The notes beneath the pieces were generated by a model that made no database searches, had not been told where the DNA came from, and was given only the letters and a program-made list of their open reading frames with translations. From positions 620,001 to 684,000 of the forward strand of contig NZ_JAASQU010000002.1 in assembly GCF_011762005.1 (NCBI RefSeq): 64,000 bases of DNA, given 5' to 3'. The stretch is from Qipengyuania flava. GTDB lineage: Bacteria; Pseudomonadota; Alphaproteobacteria; Sphingomonadales; Sphingomonadaceae. Both the position numbers and the translations under genes were made by a program. Positions 1 through 7,547 of the stretch are shown here, piece by piece. Positions within the stretch are counted from its first letter, which is position 1, and every line of letters starts with the position of its first letter.

Positions 1-344
1 GAGAACAACGCGACCAGCACATTGGCGCCGGTCACCGTGTCCTTGCCGCTCGATTGCACATGCAGGATCGCACGCTGGATCACGCGCTGGAAACCCGCGG
101 TCGGCTGCGGATCGGCGCTCTCGTCCGATTGCAGCGACTGGTATTCCTGTTCGAGATATTGCTTCACCACAGCGGTCAGCTCACCGAGATCGACACCGCA
201 GGCAGACATGACCTGCGCGGCGTCCTCGTCGTCGATCAGCGCGAGCAGCAGGTGCTCGAGCGTCGCATATTCGTGCCGACGCTCGCCCGCATCGGTCAGC
301 GCGGCGTGAAGGGTCTTTTCGAGATTGGCGGCAAAGCTGGGCAT
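1..344 (-). CDS. clpA: ATP-dependent Clp protease ATP-binding subunit ClpA (5' part only)
   Basis: The gene reads leftward and leaves the window at base 1, so only the first ~114 codons are present. ClpA is the AAA+ unfoldase that feeds substrates, including N-degron substrates delivered by ClpS, into ClpP. The visible part is the N-terminal Clp_N domain: it opens MPSFAANLEKTLHAAL and has the YATLEHLLLALIDD helix typical of the Clp_N repeat, then the second repeat (FQRVIQRAILHVQ... TGANVLVALF). The ATPase domains lie outside the window. The start is the ATG at 344. A DUF1192 gene lies upstream on the same strand. ClpB or ClpC would be the alternatives, but the AQVMSACGVDLGEL stretch reads as ClpA. 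Confidence 0.9.
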   Translation of the reverse strand, partial: MPSFAANLEKTLHAALTDAGERRHEYATLEHLLLALIDDEDAAQVMSACGVDLGELTAVVKQYLEQEYQSLQSDESADPQPTAGFQRVIQRAILHVQSSGKDTVTGANVLVALF

Positions 345-474
345 TCAGAAGTCTTTCGCTTGGGACTCGCAAAAGGCGAGCACGGGACAGCCTATGGGGC
401 GAAGGTTAGCCAAAGCTGTATAGGCAGGCGATATGGGCACGCGGGCCGATGATTTCAGCCCCCGCATCGCGCAA

Positions 475-675
475 CTAATCCTTGCGTCCGAACAAGGCCT
501 CCGCCGCATCGCGATGTGCAGCGGCAGAAAGGCGATGTTTCTCGACGCGTACGATCTCGGCTTCGAGCAGGGCGATGCGTGCTTTGAGCTCGTCCTGCGA
601 ATAGGGCCCGAGATCCTCGGTGGCCAAAAGGCTGGCGGCGTCGCCCCTGGGGCGCGGACTCGCATCGTCATCCAT
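475..675 (-). CDS. DUF1192 family small protein
   Basis: A short acidic protein of about 66 residues. Most of its length is one amphipathic heptad-like helix (SQDELKARIALLEAEIVRVE) followed by an AEALFGRKD tail, the usual DUF1192 architecture. Function is unknown. The ATG at 675 is preferred over an in-frame TTG at 684 because it gives the common MDDD start. It is followed 130 bp later by clpA on the same strand and is divergent from a quinone oxidoreductase. My recollection is that DUF1192, quinone oxidoreductase and DUF1013/trcR genes are often near each other in alphaproteobacteria, which fits this region. Confidence 0.75.
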   Translation of the reverse strand: MDDDASPRPRGDAASLLATEDLGPYSQDELKARIALLEAEIVRVEKHRLSAAAHRDAAEALFGRKD

Positions 676-782
676 CGCGGACAATCTCGCAATTCTGTGT
701 GGTTGCTGTCAACGGGGCCGCGCGGTATTGCACCGCTTGCGTGCCCGGGATGACATGCAAGTTGCGAAGAGAAGGGGGAAAA

Positions 783-1793
783 GTGGCTGCGGATTTGCCC
801 AAGACGATGACCGCCATGGGGTTCGACGATCCAGGGGGGCCAGAGGTCTTCCGCGCCGAGACCCTGCCGGTACCCCAACCGGGCGAGAACCAGGTTCTCA
901 TCCGGGTCGCGCATGCGGGGGTCAACCGGCCCGACGTCATCCAGCGGCAGGGCTTCTATCCCCCGCCACCGGGGGCATCACCAATTCCGGGGCTGGAAGT
1001 GGCGGGCACGGTGGTGGCCACCGGCATCGGCGCACCGCCGGAAATGCTCGGCCGCCGCGTTTGCGCTCTGGTCTCGGGCGGGGGATACGCCGAGTATTGC
1101 CTCGCGCATGCGGCGCATTGCCTGCGCGTGCCCGGCACCATGGCGCTGGGCGTCGCAGCAGCCATTCCCGAGACCCTGTTTACCGTCTGGCACAATGTGT
1201 TCGAGCGCGGCTGGGCGCGCGATGGCGAAAGCCTGCTGGTCCACGGCGGCACGAGCGGGATCGGCACCATGGCGATCCAGCTGGCCAAGGCCTTCGAAAT
1301 GCAGGTGGTCGCAACCGCGGGTAGCGAAGAGAAGTGCCAGGCGATCCGCGACCTCGGGGCCGATCTGGCGGTCAACTACAAGACGCAGGATTTCGTCGAG
1401 GAAGTGAAAAGCTTCACTGGCGGCAAGGGTGTCGACGTGGTGCTCGACATGGTCTCGGGCGATTACGTGGCGCGCAATATCGAGTGCCTTGCCGAAGACG
1501 GCCGCCACGTGACGATCGCGGTGCTGGGCGGGCTCAAGGCACAGATCAACATGGCCACTGTAATGCGCAAGCGGCTGGTGCTGACCGGGTCGACTTTGCG
1601 GCCCCGCTCCGACGAGTTCAAGGCCTTGCTGGCGGATGAGATTTACAACCATGCGTGGCCGCTGTTCGAAGAGGGAGCCATTGCGCCGGTAATGGATCGC
1701 AGCTTCCCGCTGGCGGAGGCGGGGGCGGCGCATGCCCACATGGAGGCGGGCGATCACATCGGGAAGATTGTGCTCGAGGTTGGCGGTGAGTGA
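783..1793 (+). CDS. NAD(P)H quinone oxidoreductase, PIG3/zeta-crystallin type
   Basis: A 336-residue zinc-independent medium-chain dehydrogenase/reductase. The N-terminal GroES-like half contains PGENQVLIRVAHAGVNRPDV, where the NRPD motif is typical of the PIG3/TIGR02824 group. The Rossmann half has the nucleotide-binding stretch HGGTSGIGTMAIQLAKA near residue 145. It probably reduces quinones or enoyl carbonyl compounds with NADPH in the cytosol. The GTG at 783 is preferred because a purine-rich AGAAGGGGG sits just upstream; an ATG at 807 is possible. Its last codons overlap the GTG start of the following GST gene, so the two are probably cotranscribed in a detoxification pair. Confidence 0.88.
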   Translation: MAADLPKTMTAMGFDDPGGPEVFRAETLPVPQPGENQVLIRVAHAGVNRPDVIQRQGFYPPPPGASPIPGLEVAGTVVATGIGAPPEMLGRRVCALVSGGGYAEYCLAHAAHCLRVPGTMALGVAAAIPETLFTVWHNVFERGWARDGESLLVHGGTSGIGTMAIQLAKAFEMQVVATAGSEEKCQAIRDLGADLAVNYKTQDFVEEVKSFTGGKGVDVVLDMVSGDYVARNIECLAEDGRHVTIAVLGGLKAQINMATVMRKRLVLTGSTLRPRSDEFKALLADEIYNHAWPLFEEGAIAPVMDRSFPLAEAGAAHAHMEAGDHIGKIVLEVGGE

Positions 1794-2400
1794 CCCGATC
1801 CTCCACGAGGATCCGCGCAGCGGCAATTGCTACAAGATCAAGCTTACCGCTGCGCTGCTCGGCCTCCCGCTCGCCACCCGGCAGTACGACATTCTCGCAG
1901 GTGAGACGCGCACGCCTGAATTCCTCGCCAGCGTCAATCCGAACGGCCGCATTCCCGTGCTCGAGATCGACGATCGTTTCCTTCCCGAAAGCAATGCCGC
2001 CTGCTGGTATCTCGCGGGCGATAGCGCGCTGATCCCGCGGGATCGTTTTGCACAGGCGGAAATGCTGCGGTGGATGTTTTTCGAACAGAACAGCCACGAG
2101 CCCAATATCGCGACACTGCGGTTCTGGCTGCACTTCGTCGGCGAGGCTCAGCTTTCGCCGCAGCAGAAAGCGCAGATGATGGCAAAGCGCATTGCCGGAT
2201 GCGACGCGCTGGCGTCGATGGATCGCCACCTTGCGAAGCGCGACTGGTTCGTCGGCGGAGCGGTGTCTCTCGCCGATATCGCGCTGTTTGCATACACGCA
2301 TACCGCCGAAGAAGGCGGCTTCGGCCTAGGCGACTATCCCTCCATCGGGGCATGGCTCGACCGCGTGCGGGGCCTGCCCGATTTCATCCCCATGCAATGA
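1786..2400 (+). CDS. glutathione S-transferase family protein
   Basis: A 204-residue protein with the two-domain GST layout. The thioredoxin-like N-terminal half carries SGNCYKIKLTAALLG at the active-site loop, the cis-proline segment NPNGRIPVLEID, and the gamma-glutamyl-binding PESNA. The helical C-terminal half ends in WFVGGAVSLADIALFAYTH, the N-capping/hydrophobic staple region of GSTs. It probably conjugates glutathione to electrophiles or acts as a peroxidase; the substrate cannot be told. The GTG start at 1786 overlaps the stop of the quinone oxidoreductase by 8 bp, implying translational coupling. Confidence 0.85.
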   Translation: MSDPILHEDPRSGNCYKIKLTAALLGLPLATRQYDILAGETRTPEFLASVNPNGRIPVLEIDDRFLPESNAACWYLAGDSALIPRDRFAQAEMLRWMFFEQNSHEPNIATLRFWLHFVGEAQLSPQQKAQMMAKRIAGCDALASMDRHLAKRDWFVGGAVSLADIALFAYTHTAEEGGFGLGDYPSIGAWLDRVRGLPDFIPMQ

Positions 2401-2501
2401 CCCGTCATTGTCGCAATGTCGCGATTCGGTAACGGCAATGTGAATCGCACGTAACAATCTCACGCCATGTCAGGGCTGACACCCATCAGGGGACCCGGCC
2501 C

Positions 2502-3398
2502 ATGAATGATCTGCCCAATCAGTTCGATGCCGCACACAAAGTCGCGAGCTTTCCCTCGATCCGGCCCAGCGTTCCAGAGCGCACGACCGGCGAACGCCGC
2601 AAGTTTCGCACGATCTGGATCAGCGATGTCCACCTCGGCACAAAGGGGTGCAACCACGAGCTGCTGATCGACTTCCTCGACCATACCGACAGTGAGACCA
2701 TGTATCTCGTCGGTGATATCATCGACGGCTGGCGGTTGAAGAAAAAGTTCTACTGGCCACCCGAACACAACGATATTGTCTGGCGAATTCTGAAGCGTGC
2801 CAAGCGGGGCACCAAGATTGTCTATATTCCCGGCAATCACGACGAGATGGTCCGCCCCTTCAGCGGACTGAATTTCGGCGGGGTCGAGATCATGCGCGCG
2901 GCCTTCCACGATACCGCGGACGGGCGCCGCCTGATGGTGCTGCATGGCGACGAATTCGATACGATCATGCTGGCCCATCGCTGGCTCGCCTTCGTCGGCG
3001 ACGCGCTGTACCACGTCATGATGAAGCTCAACAATTGGGTGGCCGCCGCGCGCAAGCGGCTCGGACTGCCCTATTGGTCGATTTCCAAGGCCGCCAAGCA
3101 CAAGGTCAAGAACGCGGTCGAGTTCATCTCGAAGTACGAGGAAGTCGTTGCCCGTGCAGCGGCAGAGCGCGGGGTGGACGGGGTTGTCTGCGGTCATATT
3201 CATACCGCCGAGTTCCGCGATTTCGAATGGGATGGTCGCACGGTCGAATATTGGAACGACGGTGATTGGGTCGAAGGCTGCAACGCACTGGTCGAGCATT
3301 TCGACGGGCGCATGGAGATTCTTCACTGGCCTGAAGAAGTCGCGCGGCGCGACCGGTCTGCAGATGACGTCACGCCGTCAGTTTCGGCGGCAGCGTGA
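2502..3398 (+). CDS. UDP-2,3-diacylglucosamine diphosphatase-like metallophosphatase
   Basis: A 298-residue calcineurin-like phosphoesterase of the LpxH/COG2908 group. All metal-binding motifs are visible in order: SDVHLG, GDIIDGW, IPGNHDE, LHGDEFD and CGHIHTAEF. It has an N-terminal extension of ~40 residues and a helical insertion (LYHVMMKLNNWVAAARKRLG) characteristic of this branch, which is longer than E. coli LpxH (~240 residues). The family hydrolyses UDP-2,3-diacylglucosamine in lipid A synthesis, but the longer branch often acts on other lipid or nucleotide-sugar diphosphates, so the substrate is uncertain. It overlaps the GTG of the next glycosyltransferase, pointing to a joint role in envelope glycolipid synthesis. 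Confidence 0.82.
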   Translation: MNDLPNQFDAAHKVASFPSIRPSVPERTTGERRKFRTIWISDVHLGTKGCNHELLIDFLDHTDSETMYLVGDIIDGWRLKKKFYWPPEHNDIVWRILKRAKRGTKIVYIPGNHDEMVRPFSGLNFGGVEIMRAAFHDTADGRRLMVLHGDEFDTIMLAHRWLAFVGDALYHVMMKLNNWVAAARKRLGLPYWSISKAAKHKVKNAVEFISKYEEVVARAAAERGVDGVVCGHIHTAEFRDFEWDGRTVEYWNDGDWVEGCNALVEHFDGRMEILHWPEEVARRDRSADDVTPSVSAAA

Positions 3399-4474
3399 CC
3401 GCGCATTTCCCAGCGCCTGCCCACCTGGCGGAAGTCGCTGCCCTCCCGCAGCGTATCGCGATCGTTACCGACGCCTGGCTGCCGCAGATGAACGGCGTGG
3501 TTCGCACTTTGACGACGACATGCGAGCAATTGCGTGCGCATGGCCATGAAGTGCTGGTGGTGTCGCCCGATCAGTTCGCCAGTCTTCCGTGCCCGACCTA
3601 TCCCGAGATACGGCTGGCCGTGACGCGCCCGGGCGCGGTGGCATCGCGTCTGCGCGAATTCTCTCCCGAAGCGATCCACATAGCGACCGAAGGCCCGCTG
3701 GGTATGATCGCGCGCAGCTATTGTGCGCGGCATGCGATCCGCTTCACCACCGCCTACCACACGCAGTTTCCCGATTATTTGGCCAAGCGCACGCGTTTGC
3801 CGGCTGAATGGTTCTGGCGCTACATCGAGTGGTTCCACCGGCCCGCGCGGCGGGTGCTCGTGGCGACCGACAGCATCAGCGAAGAATTGCGCGCTCACGG
3901 GCTGACGCATTTGCATCGCTGGAGCCGTGGCGTCGACCTGTCTTGCTTCACCCCCGATGCACCGCCACCGCCCGAATTCGCAGACCTACCCGGCCCGATC
4001 CAAATCTATGTCGGGCGCGTCGCGGTCGAGAAGAACATCGAGGCTTTCCTCGAAAGCGAGTATCCCGGCAGCAAGGTGGTGGTGGGAGATGGTCCGGCGC
4101 TGGCAGCATTGCGCGCGAAATATCCTGAGGCGCATTTCCTCGGTCGGCGTTCGGGAAGGGATCTTGCGGGCTGCTATGCGGGGGCGGATGTTTTTGTCTT
4201 CCCAAGCAGGACGGATACGTTCGGGCTGGTGATGATTGAGGCGCTGGCCTGCGGAACTCCCGTCGCGGCCTTTCCCGTTCCCGGGCCCTGCGATATCGTC
4301 ACCCCCGAAGTCGGCGCCCTCGGTGAGCAGCTCGACCGGGCGATCGGCGCCGCTTTGTTCTGCGACCGCAATGCCTGCGCGGCCTATGGCGCCCAATTCA
4401 GCTGGGCAGCCGCGACCGGTCAGTTCCTTGCCGGGCTGGCGGCCTTCGAGGCGGAGGAACTGCCTGGCGCCTGA
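3395..4474 (+). CDS. GT4-family glycosyltransferase
   Basis: A 359-residue GT-B glycosyltransferase. The N-terminal half has IVTDAWLPQMNGVVRTLTTT, typical of the MgtA/SQD2-like GT4 group. The C-terminal half contains the donor-binding region GDGPALAALRAKYPEAHFLG and PSRTDTFGLVMIEALACGTP, the counterpart of the E-x7-E motif with Asp in the first position. It probably transfers a hexose or hexuronic acid to a membrane lipid. Its GTG start shares GTGA with the stop of the LpxH-like phosphatase, so the two are almost certainly cotranslated. Acceptor and donor sugar cannot be assigned from sequence alone. Confidence 0.83.
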   Translation: MTAHFPAPAHLAEVAALPQRIAIVTDAWLPQMNGVVRTLTTTCEQLRAHGHEVLVVSPDQFASLPCPTYPEIRLAVTRPGAVASRLREFSPEAIHIATEGPLGMIARSYCARHAIRFTTAYHTQFPDYLAKRTRLPAEWFWRYIEWFHRPARRVLVATDSISEELRAHGLTHLHRWSRGVDLSCFTPDAPPPPEFADLPGPIQIYVGRVAVEKNIEAFLESEYPGSKVVVGDGPALAALRAKYPEAHFLGRRSGRDLAGCYAGADVFVFPSRTDTFGLVMIEALACGTPVAAFPVPGPCDIVTPEVGALGEQLDRAIGAALFCDRNACAAYGAQFSWAAATGQFLAGLAAFEAEELPGA

Positions 4475-4523
4475 GGCTTTCGCTTGCCGAATCCGACACT
4501 CTCGCCTACATCGGCAGGATAAC

Positions 4524-4555
4524 GGCCGTCCCGCGAGGGGCGGCCTTCTATTTTC
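4524..4555 (+). terminator. stem-loop between the GT4 gene and trcR
   Basis: GGCCGTCCC-GCGA-GGGGCGGCC forms a 9-bp stem with one T-G wobble and a GCGA tetraloop, followed by TTCTATTTTC. The position fits a terminator for the phosphatase/glycosyltransferase pair. It also lies only 33 bp before the trcR start, so it could equally be an attenuator or a 5' leader structure of trcR. Confidence 0.5.
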
Positions 4556-4578
4556 GCAAGACGAGAAAAGGCATATTC

Positions 4579-5307
4579 ATGGCCGACCAACCCAAACCGT
4601 TGATGCCGCATGCGACCGCCACCTGGCTCGTCGACAACACCGGCCTGTCGTTCGAACAGATCGCCGAATTCTGCGGCCTTCATATTCTCGAAGTGCAGGC
4701 GATGGCGGACGATCTTGCGGGTAGCAAGTACACCGGCCGCGATCCGGTCCATGCGGGCGAACTGACCCAGGACGAAATCGAGAAAGGTCAGGCCGACAGC
4801 GAATATCGTCTCAAGATGCAGCGCGCGCCGGTCGCGGTCAGCCGGACCAAAGGGCCGCGCTATACGCCGGTGTCGAAGCGGCAGGACAAGCCCGATGGGA
4901 TCGCATGGATCCTGCGCAACCACCCCGAAATTTCCGATGCGCAGATCGGCAAGCTGATCGGCACCACGCGCAACACGATCGGTGCGATCCGCGAGCGCAG
5001 CCACTGGAACATCCAGAACATCCAGCCCAAGGACCCCGTTACACTCGGCCTGTGTTCGCAGCGCGAACTCGACGCGGTTGTGGCCAAGGCGGCCAAGAAT
5101 CTCCCGGTCGACGACGAAGCGGCGCCGGCACCTTCGGGCGGGACGGGCAGCGATCGCGAGAAGCTGATCGAGGAACTGCGCGCCGAACGCGACGCAAACG
5201 AAAAGGCTGCCGCCGAGGCCGCGCAGGAAGCCGAAGCAGCTGCCTGGCTGGAGGCCAAGCGTGCTGCCGAAGAGACCGGCGAAACGGGTGAGCCCACCGA
5301 CGTCTGA
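4579..5307 (+). CDS. trcR: cell-cycle transcriptional regulator TrcR (DUF1013)
   Basis: A 242-residue protein matching the alphaproteobacterial DUF1013/TrcR family. The N-terminal region (TATWLVDNTGLSFEQIAEFC) and the central helix-turn-helix-like segment (SDAQIGKLIGTTRNTIGAIR) are the recognisable conserved blocks. TrcR is described as a cell-cycle transcription regulator in Caulobacter. The C-terminal ~60 residues are a low-complexity Glu/Ala-rich tail, variable in this family. It starts at ATG 4579 after a stem-loop and ends before a strong terminator, so it is likely monocistronic. Together with sciP near 25.8 kb it gives two cell-cycle regulators in this window. Confidence 0.88.
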   Translation: MADQPKPLMPHATATWLVDNTGLSFEQIAEFCGLHILEVQAMADDLAGSKYTGRDPVHAGELTQDEIEKGQADSEYRLKMQRAPVAVSRTKGPRYTPVSKRQDKPDGIAWILRNHPEISDAQIGKLIGTTRNTIGAIRERSHWNIQNIQPKDPVTLGLCSQRELDAVVAKAAKNLPVDDEAAPAPSGGTGSDREKLIEELRAERDANEKAAAEAAQEAEAAAWLEAKRAAEETGETGEPTDV

Positions 5308-5332
5308 TCTGCGCTACGCAAGGATACTGAAA

Positions 5333-5365
5333 GGCGGGCGGAGTGCGGACTTCGCCCGCCTTTTT
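5333..5365 (+). terminator. rho-independent terminator after trcR
   Basis: GGCGGGCG pairs with CGCCCGCC across a 12-nt loop and is followed directly by TTTTT. It lies 25 bp after the trcR stop. Confidence 0.88.
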
Positions 5366-5401
5366 GCTTGCGTTTGAGGCGCATTACTCCATGCTACTGA
5401 C

Positions 5402-7075
5402 ATGGATGTAAGCAAGCTTCCCAACCATCACCCGGTGCCTTGGAATACCACTTTCGAACCCATGGCTCTGCCGGCCATGTTCGCGCGCAGCACACGGGCT
5501 GCTCCCGACGCGCCACTGCTGCATTTTCTCGGTCGCAGCTACACTTACGATGAACTCTTTCGCGATGCGCAAGCCTTCGCACAGGCGCTGATCCGGCGCG
5601 GCATTGCCGCTGGCGACCGGGTCGGGCTCTTCCTGCCCAATGTCCCGAGTTATGTCGCCGCCTATTACGGGGCGATGATGGCCGGTGCGGTTGTGGTGAA
5701 TTTCTCGCCGCTCTATTCGGTCGAGGAGCTCGAACAGCAGGTCGCGGATTCGGGCACGCGGCTGCTGGTGACGGTCGACGTCCCGGAGCTCTACGCCACG
5801 GCCGAAAAAGTTCTGCGCGGCTCGGCGCTAAGAACGCTCGTGGTAAGCTCGCTCGCCGAGATGCTGCCAACCTTCAAGGGGCTCGCCATGCGCGTCCTCG
5901 GGCGCAAGAAGATAGCGCGCGTTTCCCGTGACGAGAGTGTTCTCGCGTGGCGCGAGTTTCTCAGCCGAGGGCGCGAGGGCAAGGCCGCGCTGCCCGAGGT
6001 CGATCCGCATTCGCTCGCGCTGTTGCAATACACCGGCGGGACCACCGGCACGCCCAAGGGGGCGATGCTGACCCATGCCAATCTCTCTATCAACGCGCAG
6101 CAAACCGCCGGTCTCAATCCGTTCGGCGATCCTGCGCACGAAGTCTTTCTCGGCGCTTTGCCGTTCTTCCACGTTTTCGCGAACACCGCGCTGCTCAACC
6201 ATGCCGTGGTAACCGGCGCGGCCATCGCCATGGTCCCGCGCTTCGATGCGGGCGAGGTGTTGAAGACGATCGAAAAGCATCGCGCTACCGGCTTTCCCGG
6301 CGTGCCGACCATGTTTCAGGGGCTGCTCGACCATCCCGCGTTGGCCAAGACGGATCTCTCGAGCCTTCGTGTTTGCATTTCCGGCGGTGCGCCGCTTCCC
6401 GCACCGCTGCGCGACAAGTTCGAAGCCGCGACGGGGGTGCGACTGGTGGAGGGTTATGGTCTCACCGAAAGCTCGGGTGTCATCTCGACCAATCCCTATC
6501 GCGGCACGCGCAAGCCGGGGACGATCGGTCAGGTCGTTATGGGCACCGAAGTCCTGCTGCTGGACAAGGAGGACCCGAGCATCCTCGCACCGGATGGCGA
6601 GCCGGGCGAACTGGCGCTGCATGGTCCGCAGATCATGCAGGGCTACTGGAACCGTCCGGACGCGGCGAAGGATGTTTTCGTCGAGCATCAGGGCAAGACA
6701 TGGCTGCGCACCGGCGATGTGGCCACGGTGGACGAGGACGGCTTTCTCGAGATTGTCGACCGGATCAAGGACATGATCGCGGTGGGCGGTTTCAAGGTGT
6801 TTCCCAGCCAGGTCGAAGACGTCCTGCTCGAACACCCCGGCGTCAAGGAAGCGCTGGTCATCGGCCGACCCGATTCCTATCGCGGCGAAGCACCGGTCGC
6901 CTATGTCACGCCCAATCCCGGGCGCGAGACCAGCGGTGCAGACCTGCGCGAATGGCTCAACGCGCGTGTCGGCAAGCACGAGCGCGTCGACGAGGTCGTG
7001 ATCCGCGATGAACTGCCGAAGACCATGATCGGCAAGCTCGATCGCAAGGCATTGCGCGCGGAAGTGCTGGACTGA
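5402..7075 (+). CDS. fadD: long-chain fatty-acid--CoA ligase (AMP-forming)
   Basis: A 557-residue ANL-superfamily enzyme of normal FadD length. It activates fatty acids to acyl-CoA through an acyl-adenylate. Motifs in order: the P-loop YTGGTTGTPKGAMLTH near residue 215, the A5 motif EGYGLTESSGV near residue 350, the hinge and ATP-binding TGDVATVDEDGFLEIVDRIK near 435-455, and the C-terminal catalytic-lysine segment PKTMIGKLDRKALR. No signal peptide is visible, so it acts in the cytosol or at the inner membrane. It is flanked by terminators on both sides, so it is probably a single-gene unit. Chain-length preference cannot be told, and the gene symbol is by family. Confidence 0.87.
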   Translation: MDVSKLPNHHPVPWNTTFEPMALPAMFARSTRAAPDAPLLHFLGRSYTYDELFRDAQAFAQALIRRGIAAGDRVGLFLPNVPSYVAAYYGAMMAGAVVVNFSPLYSVEELEQQVADSGTRLLVTVDVPELYATAEKVLRGSALRTLVVSSLAEMLPTFKGLAMRVLGRKKIARVSRDESVLAWREFLSRGREGKAALPEVDPHSLALLQYTGGTTGTPKGAMLTHANLSINAQQTAGLNPFGDPAHEVFLGALPFFHVFANTALLNHAVVTGAAIAMVPRFDAGEVLKTIEKHRATGFPGVPTMFQGLLDHPALAKTDLSSLRVCISGGAPLPAPLRDKFEAATGVRLVEGYGLTESSGVISTNPYRGTRKPGTIGQVVMGTEVLLLDKEDPSILAPDGEPGELALHGPQIMQGYWNRPDAAKDVFVEHQGKTWLRTGDVATVDEDGFLEIVDRIKDMIAVGGFKVFPSQVEDVLLEHPGVKEALVIGRPDSYRGEAPVAYVTPNPGRETSGADLREWLNARVGKHERVDEVVIRDELPKTMIGKLDRKALRAEVLD

Positions 7076-7080
7076 TCGAG

Positions 7081-7114
7081 AAAAAGGCCGCCAGCGCTGC
7101 ATGCGCGGGCGGCC
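7081..7114 (-). terminator. rho-independent terminator for the bactofilin operon
   Basis: Read on the minus strand, GGCCGCC...GGCGGCC forms a stem of at least 7 bp followed by TTTTT. On the plus strand the same stem follows fadD closely but lacks a good T tract, so it is primarily the minus-strand terminator and possibly bidirectional. Confidence 0.8.
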
Positions 7115-7138
7115 TCGGATGTCTTTGCCGAGCGGGCG

Positions 7139-7531
7139 TCAGCCCGCGACGGTGACTTCGGCCTTGGCGCCGGCGCCGCCCGGTTGGACGGCCGGTTTGC
7201 CCTTCGCGTCGCGATGCGCGAAGCGGCCTTCGACCTGCGCACCCTGTTCGATCGTCAATGCATCGTAGAACACGTCGCCGGTGATCTTGGCCGTCTTCAG
7301 GATGACCAGTTCCCGGGCAGTGATCGAACCCTCCACCGTGCCGGCAAGCCGGGCGGTCTCTGCCTTCACCGCGCCCTTGACGGTGCTGCTCTCGCCCTGA
7401 ACCAGAGCCGAGCAGGCGATATCGCCTTCGACCGATCCGTCGATATGGAGATCGGCCGAAGCCGTGATATCGCCGGTGATGGAAAGATCCGATCCGAGGA
7501 CCGAAAAGGTCGAATTGCTCTTGCTGGCCAT
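7139..7531 (-). CDS. bactofilin (polymer-forming cytoskeletal protein)
   Basis: A 130-residue bactofilin. The core SDLSITGDITASADLHIDGS begins the right-handed beta-helix, seen as repeated short hydrophobic turns (GSVEGDIACSALVQG, GAVKAETARLAG, GSITARELVILK). Bactofilins self-assemble into nucleotide-free filaments that recruit peptidoglycan enzymes at the inner membrane. The reading frame is open further upstream, but the start is set at ATG 7531 because earlier sequence belongs to the M23 gene in another frame. It lies 16 bp after the M23 peptidase gene, the classic bactofilin-LytM pairing in which the peptidase is spatially organised by the filament. Confidence 0.9.
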   Translation of the reverse strand: MASKSNSTFSVLGSDLSITGDITASADLHIDGSVEGDIACSALVQGESSTVKGAVKAETARLAGTVEGSITARELVILKTAKITGDVFYDALTIEQGAQVEGRFAHRDAKGKPAVQPGGAGAKAEVTVAG

Positions 7532-7547
7532 GCGCTCGCGTCCCGAA

